Translations under genes and position numbers: made by a program | Notes under the pieces: generated by a model | Databases searched by the model: none | Told to the model about the DNA's origin: nothing | The model's input: only the letters and a program-made list of their open reading frames with translations | NCBI RefSeq assembly: GCF_000003815.2 | Contig: NW_023365765.1 | Location: 87,631 to 151,630 of the forward strand | From: Branchiostoma floridae | Lineage: Eukaryota; Chordata; Leptocardii; Amphioxiformes; Branchiostomatidae | Direction of reading: 5' to 3' | Length of the DNA stretch: 64,000 bases | In this document: in pieces, positions 33,581 to 45,325 of the stretch | How positions within the stretch are numbered: position 1 is the stretch's first letter | Layout: the number at the start of each line of letters is the position of its first letter

Positions 33581-35752
33581 GGCACGAAAGGCTCAATCTC
33601 AACTCTCCAGTCCAGAAATCTGTCTCAGAAATAAGAATCGTCTGCCCGAAATATAACCAGAAACAGGCCCACACTGTCGATCAGAAAAACGTGTTATGCG
33701 ACGACCACGGACCTAGACCTCCGGACTACTGCTTTATACCATCCCTCGCCTCGCAAGAAGAATCCCTGTACGCTCCAAATGTGCCCGCGACCCGCGGCTG
33801 ATTTGCTGCACTGAAGAACCCGAATCATCTGCCAGGCGCGTCAAACCTCTCAGACCCCAAACCTCCGTCCTTACCTAAAGAACCGCGTCCTCCCGTGGGA
33901 AGAACTCCAAGGCGCCGAGGTACGATTCCAGATCAGGCCACAATCCACAAGGTTCCAGGCAATCCAATTTTCCCCACTTGCAAAGGAGCAGATCTCTGGT
34001 GGTACCTCCTTAAAGGAGCAACACTCCCTGACACTGCGAGGTCAAGAAGGTCACTGCCAATACCCCGTCTTATGAGGAATCTGCGTCCCAGCTGGAGGAC
34101 AATCCGCTCAGGATCCTGTGTGCGCCCGGGCACGAACCGCTCCTCTCCGTACTTGCAGGTGGAATCGGTCTCTGCCCCTCGGCTATATGTAGACGACTGG
34201 AGGTATACGTATCTCTCCCTACAAAACCTCAGACGGGCGCAGAAGGGTGAAATATGCGGCCGAGCCGTGTAGTTATTTGTGTAAGCGTGAGTAAGCTTGT
34301 CTCGGTAGACAAGGAATGCTTGCTCGCCCGACACCGAGTCACTCAGAAGCGGGGGTGAAGCAGTGGAAACCCGTTTCCTCCTCCAAGCCTCGCTGAAATT
34401 TCAACTCTCCAGTTCAGACCTCAAGTAGCTTTTGACAAGATTTCTCCAAAGACGGCTACTGTAACGCGGAGGAGTACCGTACAGTGGGTGGCCTGAAACT
34501 CCTGGCGTTTGTCGTCCGAAAGAAAAGCTGCCTGCTCGACGCACTGCAAGGAAATGTGACGAAGCGAAGGTCAACACAACTCGCATCACAACATTTGCCG
34601 CACAGCGCCTGCCTGACCTAGAACGGTCGGTTCTCCATCAGGACCTGTCCAACTGAGCCACCGCAGGTTGAACTGATTGTTGGCGTGTTCCTTTACATCC
34701 ACCGGGACTCCGGAAAAACTCTCTGCCAATTAAAACGCGTGCGTTACATTCTACCGGGAATAGATGTCAGCAACCCACAACTTTCAAGGAACGGTCGTGG
34801 CAATCTTGACTTCAAACCGCAACCATTTGAAGTCGGGATTTCTGATGATAAATGCGTTGTCCTGCTTGAACTGGCTGCCAAGGCGGCTTAATACGTTACA
34901 CATGGGCTGAGACGTGTCTCAATAACGTCAAGCAATGAGGGTTGTCGGCTTAATCCGCGCTAAGTAATGATTCTACGGGCAAGATGACAGCAACGTCCAC
35001 AAGAACCAGAGGTTCCTCAAAAATTCAAGGTCTACGTAAAACCTTGAAGGAGAGCGCCTTAAGACGTTATCTGCTCCTTTGGAGGTGTCTAAGATTTGAC
35101 GAGTGCGCCTTTACTCCCTTACAACATGTCCCGCAGTGTTATCAGATAACCCGAGCCAACTTGAGACGCCTACTCGAAAGCACCTCTTTCTGCCATGTGC
35201 CTTCGAATTTCTAACGACGGTCGCAGCCCTTTTTTCTGAGTCGTAGCACTGTGGATTTACCATTTATCGTACCCAGCTCAACGTGAGAGCATATTGTTCG
35301 TGAAGCGTGATTGATCTTTCTCATTCTACGTAGTAGCACGTGATTATCTACATTTCAAATTACGAATCCTTTCCCCAAAGGCAAAAGTCGTTGCTGGATG
35401 TCCGGTTGTGTCGGTGTTCGCAGCCTACTTTCACCAATACCCAAATGTAGGGAAATTTGGGGATACTTCCTCGTTAATTTACTGTCAAGCAATGCCATTG
35501 CCCTCTCAAATTTATTGTGTCGTGCTGCCAAATCCCCTTCTGTCTACACGGACCCTCCCCAAACTCTATACACAGAAAGAGTCATCTTGTGGTCTCGCTA
35601 CAACACACTGGACATCCATCAAGTCAACAACTGACCGCTGTGGGCCGGGGCAGCTGCGTTTGCACAGCTTGGGCTGCAGGAGTAGGTCCGAGCGCTTCCG
35701 GGGTGCCCTGAGGTGGCTGAAGTCTCTACCAGACTCCCGCGTGGCAGAATAT
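33581..35752. other. Upstream flank of the galaxin/TSP1 gene
   Basis: GC-richer than the introns, especially 33.6-34.6 kb, as expected of a promoter-proximal region. Overlapping open frames on both strands (about 33.9-34.3 kb, up to 133 codons) have no recognisable domain and no clear splice context. I could not locate a TATA box or 5' UTR exon. Confidence 0.4.
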
Positions 35753-35830
35753 TGTAAATGCATTTAAGTTCGCGTGGATTTAATTTCGCGGTAGCGAGAA
35801 AAAAAAGAAGACTTTTCGTGGTGGTTTCAA
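35753..35830. mobile_element. MITE family A, end fragment
   Basis: AAATGCATTTAAGTTCGCG, TTAATTTCGCGGTAGCGAG and TTTTCGTGGTGG match one arm of family A in inverse orientation. The rest of the element is missing. Confidence 0.7.
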
Positions 35831-35889
35831 CTCTAGTCTCTTACTGCCATGGAAAATGGTAATAGGGCACTTAAAGTTTGGAAAAAAAG

Positions 35890-36100
35890 CCTAGTAGGAG
35901 TTAATTGTACTCTGCAAGGGGAGGTTAGGCTCCGGCTGTGTTTTTTTAAAAACTTTTTAAACCGTTTTTATCGGGCTTTCCATTTTTGTTCTCTTTTTTT
36001 GCCGCGAGACATCAAGAAAGAGTACAAAATAGAACCCCCGATAAAAACTACTAAAAACGCCTAACCTCTGCTTGGAGAGGAAGTTAATTGGCCTAGGAGT
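35890..36100. mobile_element. Foldback MITE (GAGGTTAGGC arms)
   Basis: Left arm GGAGTTAATT...GAGGTTAGGC and right arm GCCTAACCTCTGCTTGGAGAG...AGTTAATT are inverted. The interior carries mirrored TTTTTATCGGG / CCCGATAAAAA. A related arm occurs at about 47,800. Confidence 0.75.
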
Positions 36101-36342
36101 GAACTGACCTGCCTCGGAATAGCTGGATGAACTACATAAGACTGACTGAGATCCCATGGCAACTTATTTGTCCCTATTTGGCAAAATTCTTCTCTCCTGT
36201 CATCCAGCTGACACGTCTGGTTGGAGACGGCTGCCCCGGCTCCCAGGACGCACGGCCGTGGACAATCTAGTTTGTTCTATGTCAAGAGCAGCGCAGATGC
36301 CCCAGCTCAAGTCGGGGACGGTCCAGTAGATATACAAACGTA

Positions 36343-36475
36343 GCCTGGTGTCCAATCGTATTTTAGTCCCCGAGTCTCTTCACTTCTGTCCTGCGAAGAC
36401 GAAGTGGACAGGAGAGACTTGGGAGCTATGAATATAGAAAAAAATATAGTATGATACAGCTGGATTCCAGGCTAA
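36343..36475. mobile_element. AGCCTGG foldback element
   Basis: Ends GTAGCCTGGTGTCCA and TGGATTCCAGGCTA are inverted, with inner CCCGAGTCTCT / AGAGACTTGGG. It is a diverged relative of the element at 59,533-59,648. Confidence 0.7.
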
Positions 36476-36628
36476 TACAAAATCATGTAGCAAAGGGAAT
36501 TTGTAAATGTCACAGGAAGTAAAAGTACAATGTTGGTGGACAGGGTTATCTATACTTTAAATGAATAATCATAACTGTCGCTAAGATTTCTGTAGATTGT
36601 TAAACATTATCAGACGAAAGGGCTATTA

Positions 36629-37492
36629 CAGTGGAAGCCGCTTGATTGCACACCCAATTTGCCAGCGAATTTCGTGCAATTATCCGGCGTGTGCGATAAT
36701 GCGGAGTTGGTCATTTGGACCACATCACCACGGGCGGGGGGGCCGAGAGGTGGTATGGGAGGTAGAACAACGCACAGTTTATTTACGTGCCACAGTAGTG
36801 CTGTACTTGTTGTGCTCCGGACGTCATATACATGTCTTCACGAAACATCGTTCTGCAATGCACTTGAAATCAAAACTAAAAGTAGGTTACTGTATACGTT
36901 ATGTAGCTTCCTTATCACGAAACTAAAGCACTGCATGCGCACCGCCGAAGGCGAGTGTTATGTCCGTCTGTAGGCCCCGAGTCGCTGTGTTGTTTGCGAC
37001 TGGCTGCCAAGAACATAAAACCACTGCATAAGTATTTCCCCGCGACCCTAATTACGTAATTAGACAATGGACAGATAGAGAACATTTGTTATTGAGTACT
37101 GTATGTCAAAGCAAGTTGTCTGCCAAATCGTAATGCCGGCTTTTGACGACCTTTCAAGCGGTCGAGCGTCTCTTCATGGTGCTGACCCCACAATATCGCT
37201 TTCTTTTGATCCCAATAACAATTTCATACATGTTGTCAGTAAAGCGACTTCACAAAGGCCATTATCAGCTTATTTGTACCGTGTCTGACGATTTTAACAC
37301 GCATTTTCAGTCAATTTGCCGACGATGTTTGACAAATTGTCGTGCAATTATCCGGCGTTGGTGATTTTTTGTTGTGCAGATAAGCGAAGTCACTAACAAT
37401 GGAATGAATGGGAGACGGTTTGGGATTTAGGGATTCTGTGCAATTATCCGAAGTGTGCGTTTATCCGAGGTGCAATTAACTGGCTTCCACTG
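36629..37492. mobile_element. pogo/Tigger-like non-autonomous element
   Basis: Terminal repeats CAGTGGAAGCC...GATTGCAC and GTGCAATTAACTGGCTTCCACTG, flanked by TA on both sides. CAGT termini, TA targets and internal TTATCCG motifs fit the pogo/Tigger branch of Tc1/mariner. About 864 bp. No transposase frame is recognisable. Confidence 0.7.
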
Positions 37493-39463
37493 TATATGCC
37501 TTTGCATTCGATTCAGCAGACCCCCTTCTTCTAAAATTAAGAAGGTTACATTTTGGGCAGCGTTTGTATGTATGTGGGACTTGGAGGCTAGAAAAAGACC
37601 ATTCTTTACTATTCTTGCTCCAGTGAGGGACTTGCCGGTGATATTTGCTATGACAGTTCCGCCGTGTAGCAACTCAAACTGCCGGTTTCCCCTCCCCTGT
37701 GAAACACAAATAAATGCACGAGCGCGAACTTCCTCCCAAACGTTTCCTAAACGGGAAAGGGTAACAAACTCCTACATTACCCGACGTGAAGAAGGTTATG
37801 ATTTACCAAATGACGATAAATCTGTCCACAGGCTTATTTTTGAAAGGATTAGGTCTATGAAACCGCAGCATGATAGGGTTTACCTACATGTACATATACC
37901 TTGCATTCAGTAGATCGTGAGTTCGATCCCCGGTCGTCATACCAAATACTTTTAAAATGGCACATGCTGTTTTCTCTCCTTAGCACTCAGTACTAATGAG
38001 GAAGAGTATGGGACTTACACACATCACTACCAGAGGACTGGTCCCCTGCTGTAGTGGCTTGTGCAAATGTGTGGCCCAAAGGCTACAGAAATGGTGATGG
38101 GCACCACCCCTAAGCATTTGTTACAGATGTACGGGCAACGTAACACTGCACCAATCCCCTTACACTTAACAGCATGGACTTTGGCTTTGACATATATGGA
38201 CGAGGCCATAACCGGTTGTTGAGACTACAGAGTTGTGATTAGCCTAGCCGATTTCATTCGACTAAGGAACTATACTTAACGCGCTGGCTGCCCACCTATG
38301 CCAAAAAGTAAAAGATTTTATTCCAATTGGTCACCTCAATGCTTTGGCACTGTCACAGCCCTTGTCACACATGGCAAACCATGGACTCCCGATGTTCTCC
38401 AGACCATGGTTGGTTGGTGAGGATATCGATGCTTATAAATACATTACTTTGAAAATTCAAAGTTAGAAACGTCGTTGTAGGATCTAGTAGTAGTCCATCG
38501 TGTTCTGCTGCTATAGTGGTCTAGACACTCTGCAGCTGCAGTCATACTCTCTCAACTTTGTCCTGCAAATAGGAGTTAGAAAAGCTAGGATGAAGTCTAG
38601 GTTACTTCCAACCCTGTACCGACCTTGGTGTAGTAATACCTCAAAGCAAAGTTGCGGGAAGGTCCCGAACGTGTGACAAGGGCGTAAGCCAGGTGAAAGA
38701 TCTTCAACATTAGATGACGGAAAACGTGCCACCTTCAGAAGATATGTGTGCTTGTCTCTGCCCTTCTTTGTTGTAAATTTGATTTGCGTTCGTGATATTG
38801 TGATAAGGAGTCAGAAAGGCAATACTCGGCTCCTGCAAGTTCGTAAATCTTCTTGAACTGAACCTGACACCGGATCGCTGAGCTCAAGTTATAGACACGT
38901 GAGTTCCACAACTAAATCTAGCGGTAGTTGGCCAGAAACAAATAAACGCACTTTCCACGATCGTGTGGGTACAAGTAAACCGCACAAGTGATCCGTGAAG
39001 TTAACATCCAGACCATGGTGGGACCGAAAAAGATCCAGCTCACTCCATGTCACCTTGGAGGCGCACGATTTACACTTTCTAGTACAGTAGCTGGACTAGG
39101 GCGAGGCACGGATTGAACACCTTTATCTGAATAAGAATCAAATATTCAGGTTAATAGAGTGGCAAAACAACCATCTCACCCCATGTGACATTGCAGATGC
39201 ATGATTTGCTCTTTCTAGTACAACATGTACCAGGCTTCGCCAAGGAACGAGTGGAAGACCTCTATCAGAGAAGCTATCAATTATTCAGCTGCAGGTTATA
39301 GGACGGTGCCATATATTGGTAAGAAGGCTGGACGCAAAGGTTAGTCAGTTTTGCTGCAGTACCAAGGAAAGCCACCTGGTCGCCCAGACCCTAGCCCTCG
39401 CGAATATCAACGGATATACCAATACAAAAGATCATAAGATTTATAACCTCCCACGTTAGGCGT
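37493..39463. other. Intergenic, nothing supportable
   Basis: A 152-codon open frame (37,455-37,913, plus) overlaps the transposon end and shows no domain. A box-B-like GTTCGATCC near 37,920 suggests SINE debris. Confidence 0.4.
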
Positions 39464-39660
39464 ACGTCACATTTCGAAACCGGGACCTGGCCGGGCAGCT
39501 TTCGGGGACGAAAAGTATGATATAAAAGACACCAAAGTACATAAGACGTAAAAAGAATAGTCGTGGGAATTATTTGTCTATATTGTTACGTATACGTATC
39601 TATTTTTCGTCAATTCCACAAACAGCCCGGCCGGGTCCTGGTTTGGAAATGTGACGTTAA
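39464..39660. mobile_element. Inverted-repeat element (GTCACATTTC termini)
   Basis: Left CGTCACATTTCGAAACCGGG...GACGAAAA and right TTTTTCGTCAATT...TTTGGAAATGTGACG are inverted complements. Partial relatives are at 236-300 and 17,780-18,033. Non-coding. Confidence 0.75.
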
Positions 39661-40569
39661 CCTCAGGCAGGCTGTTCACAACTAAAGGCAGACACATCCA
39701 CAGAAAACATATAACCTTCTTGGCGAAGGTAGCAATTCGAGGAGCCGCATTCCAGTCGCGGCCGTTAGCAGTGAACCGGGAAGAGGGTGTGACTCCTGCG
39801 GTCTGCTGTGTAAGCTCCACCGAGAAGCAACAACATGTGTGTCCGATCCCGGGCCGCCGGGACGGAAACCAGAGGACCGGGGCTGGCACGGGGCCATGGG
39901 CACAGGAACACAACATTGGCAGGAACAGTCCTGGGGTTTGTTATTACTACAATCCTGATACATTTTCACCATTACCGATAAGCGAGAGGAAAGCTAACTT
40001 TGAACATGTATTCTAGACTAGATCTATGAAATCTGGGACTATGATAGCTTTTATATGCTTGCTTTCGTTGTGACCTGTACTTATCTCGGTTGAAGATATG
40101 CAGGTATTAAATGTGATTTTCCCCCGTTTTTACGGGTGTTGCTAGTACGCATTGGCAATGCGCTGACATCCAAGGCACTTAAAAACCATTCGTGGGGTGG
40201 TTGAGATTTAGCTTTTCTATCACCGGGATTTTTGAAAGTTTGATTTAGATTATTGAATTAAGAGAAAAAGAAAACAAAGAAAGTGATGGAACCATCGATT
40301 GGAAGACAGTATGATAATGTGAAATGTAGTTTTTTACGGATGAGGTTTGTGGCCACGCTAGTACGCACTGGAACCTAGGAAGCCTCCGGCCCTACGACCC
40401 CGTGCCGTCCGTCGGACCCAGGCTCTTCTCAGCCCAGAGAGACTGGCTCGCTCTTGCGCACGAGGCCCACTGGTCTATAAACACTTGTATTCAAAGACAC
40501 TTTGTCCTTAAATACTGTGCAAGTCCAACTAGAGAGTACGCATTGGCAATACGCTGACACTCAACACTG

Positions 40570-41686
40570 GCGGATCCCGAAATTTGGTAAGGGGGGGGCG
40601 CGCACCATTACGCGGCCGAAGGCCGCGGCCGCGCAGCGCAAGCTGCGCGGGGGGAGAGCACGAGAGGGGGGTTCCCCCCTCTCGTTGGGGGGGTATGGGG
40701 GGCCTCCCCCCAGAAAATTTTTAAGAAATAGAGGCTCTCTGGTGCATTTTAGAGCCATCTCTGAGCAAATTTGAGAAGCAAACTAACACTAACTTTTTGT
40801 CATGTCTGTGGCTGTCTTGTTCACGTTAGGGACATTTTTTTTACTATTTTTTTTGCTACCACTGAGGACAAACCTAACAAACCTAACAAAGGCTAGTTCC
40901 TCCTTGTTAATATTCATAAATGACGCCACGCTACACAAACAATATCTCAAAATTATTTGTACCTGGCTGCCGATTTTCCTCTCACCGCGAAGCTGCTCGC
41001 TCTCCTATAAAATTGCATAGAAATCTTGTGGGATCTGAGCGGCTTGTCGGAGACGATTTTGAAAGTGTCTTACGCATTTGAAATTGCATATATTTCGGAC
41101 TCTTTTTGCTTCTGCGGTGGCATATGATGACGATTAATCGGGGGAAAATGACAACAAAAACGTCAGCACGGTTATTGCGGCGACTGATCAGAACTGGAGT
41201 GGGGAGGGGGGTGTCGGCGCACGACGCCGATTTTCCCAAGGCGGGGTCGACCGGTTGCGTCTCTCTGATGACGGACGGTAGAAATCACCAGTTTATCAAA
41301 AATAATTAAATTTCGTTGATTTTCTAGAGTTCTTTCAAAATTTTCACGCTCTTTCTATATCTTTGAGCGCCAATTTTGGCTTACAGCGACCCACCAGTTT
41401 CTTGGGGAGAAATTGATGCAGCCGCGCCCCGGGCCTTTACCGTAAGTTTACGTGACTCGAAAGACCCAATATTAATTGCAAACTGCAAGTTTCTCTTAAT
41501 AATTACCAGAAAATCACCTTTCAAATAAGCGAATTAGTTTTATAACGTTGTCAATATTCTTGGCATAACTTCCGAAGGCCCCTAGTAGCCTGGGTTTATC
41601 TTGCTAATCTTTTTTTTTTTTTTTGCCAGCTGAAGGGGGAGGCGCGCGCCTGGCGCGCCTCCCCCTGGATCCGCGCATGCTCAAAG
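40570..41686. mobile_element. GC-rich DNA transposon with GGCGGATCC termini
   Basis: Starts near ACTGGCGGATCC and ends near GGATCCGCGC in inverse orientation. GC-rich palindromes lie inside both ends (GGCCGCGGCCGCGCAGC; GGAGGCGCGCGCCTGGCGCG). GGCGGATCC-type ends are common in hAT and P superfamily elements. Boundaries and target duplication are uncertain. No transposase was found. Confidence 0.55.
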
Positions 41687-44600
41687 CACTTATAAAACTA
41701 TCTGTCCATGGGAAGGAGGTGACGGCTGGACCTCATCCTGAGGCTCTAAGTCTTAGATTAACCTTCAGGATCTAAGGTCAAGTACCTCGCACCTTTCGGA
41801 GATTACTCCTTAACGAGATTTGCAGGCCACATATGGTCTTACCTACCCATGATGATGGTGGCTGGGTCGTTCTCACCATCATTGAAATACTTTTTAACAA
41901 AAATATTACAGAAAAAGACGATGCTTTTACATGTACTTGAAAGTATGAACTTTCGTCGAATCCCTGACGCGTCTTTGCCAGGTTCGATTCTATTATACGT
42001 AGGACTGTCCAGAAAGTTAACTTTAAGAAAGATTCAGCATCTTTCAAGCAGCAGTCTAAGACGATTTTTTCTATTGTCATTTGGTTCGGTTCAACAGGTT
42101 TCAAGCAGCAGTCTATTTTTTTAGGAGAATTATAGGAAATAATAAATTTACGATATCTTATATGCTTGACAGCATGACAAACCCTCACCAAAGATAACTC
42201 AATGAAGATCAATGCTCTGCCAGATATATGTACCTAGTAGCAGTGTTTGACCTTGAGACAACGTAACTCAAAGACAAAAGCGAGAAAGACATAAGGTCTC
42301 CGTAAAGCGATGACATCTGTTGGCAAGACCTCCAAGGACAAGTTCTTCCTTATCGGATCTTCACAAATCTTCAAAGAAGGAGAGAACTGTTAACGGGTCT
42401 TCTCAGGACCTTATCACTGACCTTACACATGCCAGGTTCTTACACTTGTCGCCGAACCGCTTTGTGTTAATCTTCCACATTTCATCGTGTTTCAGATGTG
42501 TTCAATTTTCTGTGTAGTTTTGAAGGTTTGATACCAGCCCTTTCATCACTTTATGCTATTCGACCGATGAAATTAAAAAAAAAAAACGTAAATCCTAAAA
42601 CTTAAAGAAACGTATTCAAAGATGAAGATCAGGTATAAAACACGGTGTCTTGGTGGTGTAGCAATCGTAAAAGTGGAACAGCATCAAACCACCTGTTGAC
42701 TTGGAGCCGCCATCTTGATTCGATGAAGACGTGTTCGAAAATCCCAGCATGCAATAGGCGTCGGTCACTGACCTGCACCCAAACAGCGTTGTAATTCTAC
42801 CTGACGTTTTTGTTTGGACATAATTTTAGAGTAATGAGGCAAATTCGGTCACAAAGTAGGGTTTTATTGGATCCTTAATGTGAGGAAAGCCAGTACACAA
42901 GAACCCCGGCGGCTCCACACTTCGGCCTGTCGGAAAGTCGTCATAAATCCTGGCGTTCACAGAGCGCCCAAGGTCGAAGGTTACAGTTGTTGGAGGCCGG
43001 GGCAGTGGAGCTAACACAACCCAGCTGGCAGGGGACTGCACATTCTCCTACACAGAGGAGGCCAAAGTCGTCTCAAAACTCATATTGAGGGTCTGCATGG
43101 GGGTCCCGACAACGATTTACGCTGAATTCAGAAGAACACCCTACGTATTACGCTAAATCAAGGAAGGCAATTACGCTAAATTTGATCGCCTCGCTGCGAA
43201 TTACGTAGATAAGATGGTTTTCCCTACGAACTACGGGAAATAAAAATAGGCTGCCTACGCCGAAAGAAGCATGCAGACCCTCTCCAGGGCGTTTTGAGGC
43301 GACTTTGGTCCCCTCTGCGTAGGAGATTGGGGATTGCTGTGAAAATTTTCCCGTCGCGACAACTTTCCCTCCCTGACGCACAGCAAGCATCAAACTTAAT
43401 ACGATGTCGTGCCTTACGGTGAATGTAATGGCATTCGCCGCTGGTCGTCGCACGATTTTTAAAGTCGTAGAAGCAAGCACGTTGTGACAGAACATGCGGA
43501 CAGGAGGCGCTGTAAACCTTAGAATTTGGCCAAACAGGCTAAATAATACAGGAGTTGCTAACTGAAGTCCTATGGTTGACTAACTTTGAGAATTATCGTT
43601 ATTGTGATTTAAAACGGCCTCAAACATTCAGCTCCAAAATCGCAGTTCAAATAAATGATGTGTATCAAGCTATCGCGAAAGAGTAATTCGAGTACGAAAG
43701 ATTTGGTAACGCCCTCTATCGACCCGTCTATGAAAGTCACTTAATCCGCAAAAAAAAATTAAATTGCTATTCATCGTTTGATCAAAATAATGGAAATTTA
43801 TTGAATTATTTTGTATCAACACGATAAAGAAACGAACTTTAAATGGACAGAGCTCGCTAAAGCTTCTCATCCACTTTTCCGCTTAGGAATCGCCAAGAAA
43901 ATACGTTTAGACATTAATGCTGAAGTTTCCATTTTTCCACCTTTTCTTCTCGAGGTAAAAGTTTGAAAAGTTATGCATAAAGTAATGTATCATTTAAACA
44001 TAACGGTATATCTAGACTAGTCCTGAGATGATGCTACTCATACGTCATTAAGACACATAACATTTCTTTTAAAGACTGACAAATATTTTCTGTGCGTCGA
44101 ATTTGTATAAACAAGCACAGTTTGAACCCGACTGCCATCGCCAAGTATGGCGTTTGTAGATGGTTGGCATTTCAAATTGTCTCCCAAACAGTGACAGAAA
44201 CGGGCAACCATGGAAATTCAATAATTTTGTAGCCCAACATCTGCTTGGGTATTACTATCAGTATTCAGTACACTATGGTCTATCGTATTTTCTGCTCCCA
44301 TGATGTATGCCGTACGTGTGGTTCCTAATGTCTCCCGTTGGCAAAACGCAGGCATTGCTGTCGTCATTGTGCCTGTACTTACATCGGAACCGCTAGGTGG
44401 CGTTTCTGACAGGTTACGTGGTATTGTGAGAATTGACGTGGTAAGCTTGGTCTACGTGGTCCGTTCTAACACCTGTAATGTGTGGCAAGGAAATGTATTT
44501 ACAAGTTCTTAAAAGGAAAAGCTTGTTCTGTTTTAAATACGATCCAGGGCGCAGCCATAATGATTTACGACGTCATAGGTCGGCCATTTTGAATGACTCA

Positions 44601-45298
44601 GATCAAAAATCATTTATTTCACGTACTGTACATCTGTTTCCGTTGCTCTCCGTTAAAAACTTTAAAAGTCTCCTCTCGACTTCTAACAATACATGGAATT
44701 CTTGCATTGTATTTGCAACAACAGCAACAATAATAATTTTAAGGCCACGTGGCATTGAGTTTGCGTATGGCATCGTCTCCAGTTTTAATGCTGGTCTCTG
44801 GTTTCTTCTAAAGAGAAATATCGACAGATTGTCCAAAGCAATTTTCGTAACCTAGCAACAAGATGGCGTTCTTGGTGACGTTCAATGAGGCTGCATAAGG
44901 CTGTGCCTGCCGGCCTCCCTGGAAAACACAGTCACAGATACACCTGCGTCAGTCACGGTCACAGGTGAAATGGTACAAAATGCTGCCGTCGTAATACGTC
45001 AACATAGGCTAAACAACCAGCTGCAGATATTACCAAAGTATTACCTTCTCGTGCTTTTGTTTCTTTGACCATGCAGTTGTTCATGGAACAAAAAGCCTTT
45101 TCTTAGTGTGAAAGATATTATACTTCTTGAACATCCACTTTCGTTTATGCTTTATCGAAGAAAATAAAATGTAACAATATTGTAGACCATATGTTATGTT
45201 TTCCAGCTTCTTCAGCCAGAAGAAGTGTTTATTTCAAGAACGCCAGACTTACATCTCATACTTGAGTGTCCAGCTGAGTTGTATTCTGAAGGAGTAAT
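41687..45298. other. Intergenic, no supported gene
   Basis: A 144-codon open frame (41,778-42,212, minus) has no recognisable domain. A candidate 47-bp minus exon (41,843-41,889) is described under findings. CATTCTCCTAC-type repeat ends occur near 43,050 and 43,320. Confidence 0.4.
45228..45233 (-). promoter_or_regulatory. Candidate poly(A) signal
   Basis: AATAAA on the minus strand, 66 bp past the stop codon of the C2orf72-like gene. Fits a short 3' UTR. Confidence 0.45.
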
Positions 45299-45325
45299 CT
45301 AGTGGTTCTCTCTTGCTCCCTCGCT
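45299..45325 (-). CDS. C2orf72-like terminal exon
   Basis: Acceptor TACCTTCAG, then eight codons (SEGARENH) and TAG. Phase 0 agrees with exon 3, and a poly(A) signal follows. Confidence 0.45.
   Translation of the reverse strand, partial: SEGARENH

Noticed and set aside
33895-34334. Overlapping 125-codon plus and 133-codon minus frames upstream of the galaxin/TSP1 gene
   Set aside because: Frames are open on both strands because the region is GC-rich. No domain and no consistent splice sites.
37455-37913. 152-codon plus-strand open frame
   Set aside because: It starts inside the pogo-like element's end, has no domain, irregular composition and no splice or promoter context.
39578-40016. Open frames on both strands, including Cys- and Pro-rich stretches
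   Set aside because: Three competing frames, none with a domain. The left part belongs to the inverted-repeat element at 39,464-39,660.
41778-42212. 144-codon minus open frame
   Set aside because: No domain, AT-rich composition with biased Ser/Ile/Leu. The coding-like peptide in this area (41,843-41,889) is in a different frame.
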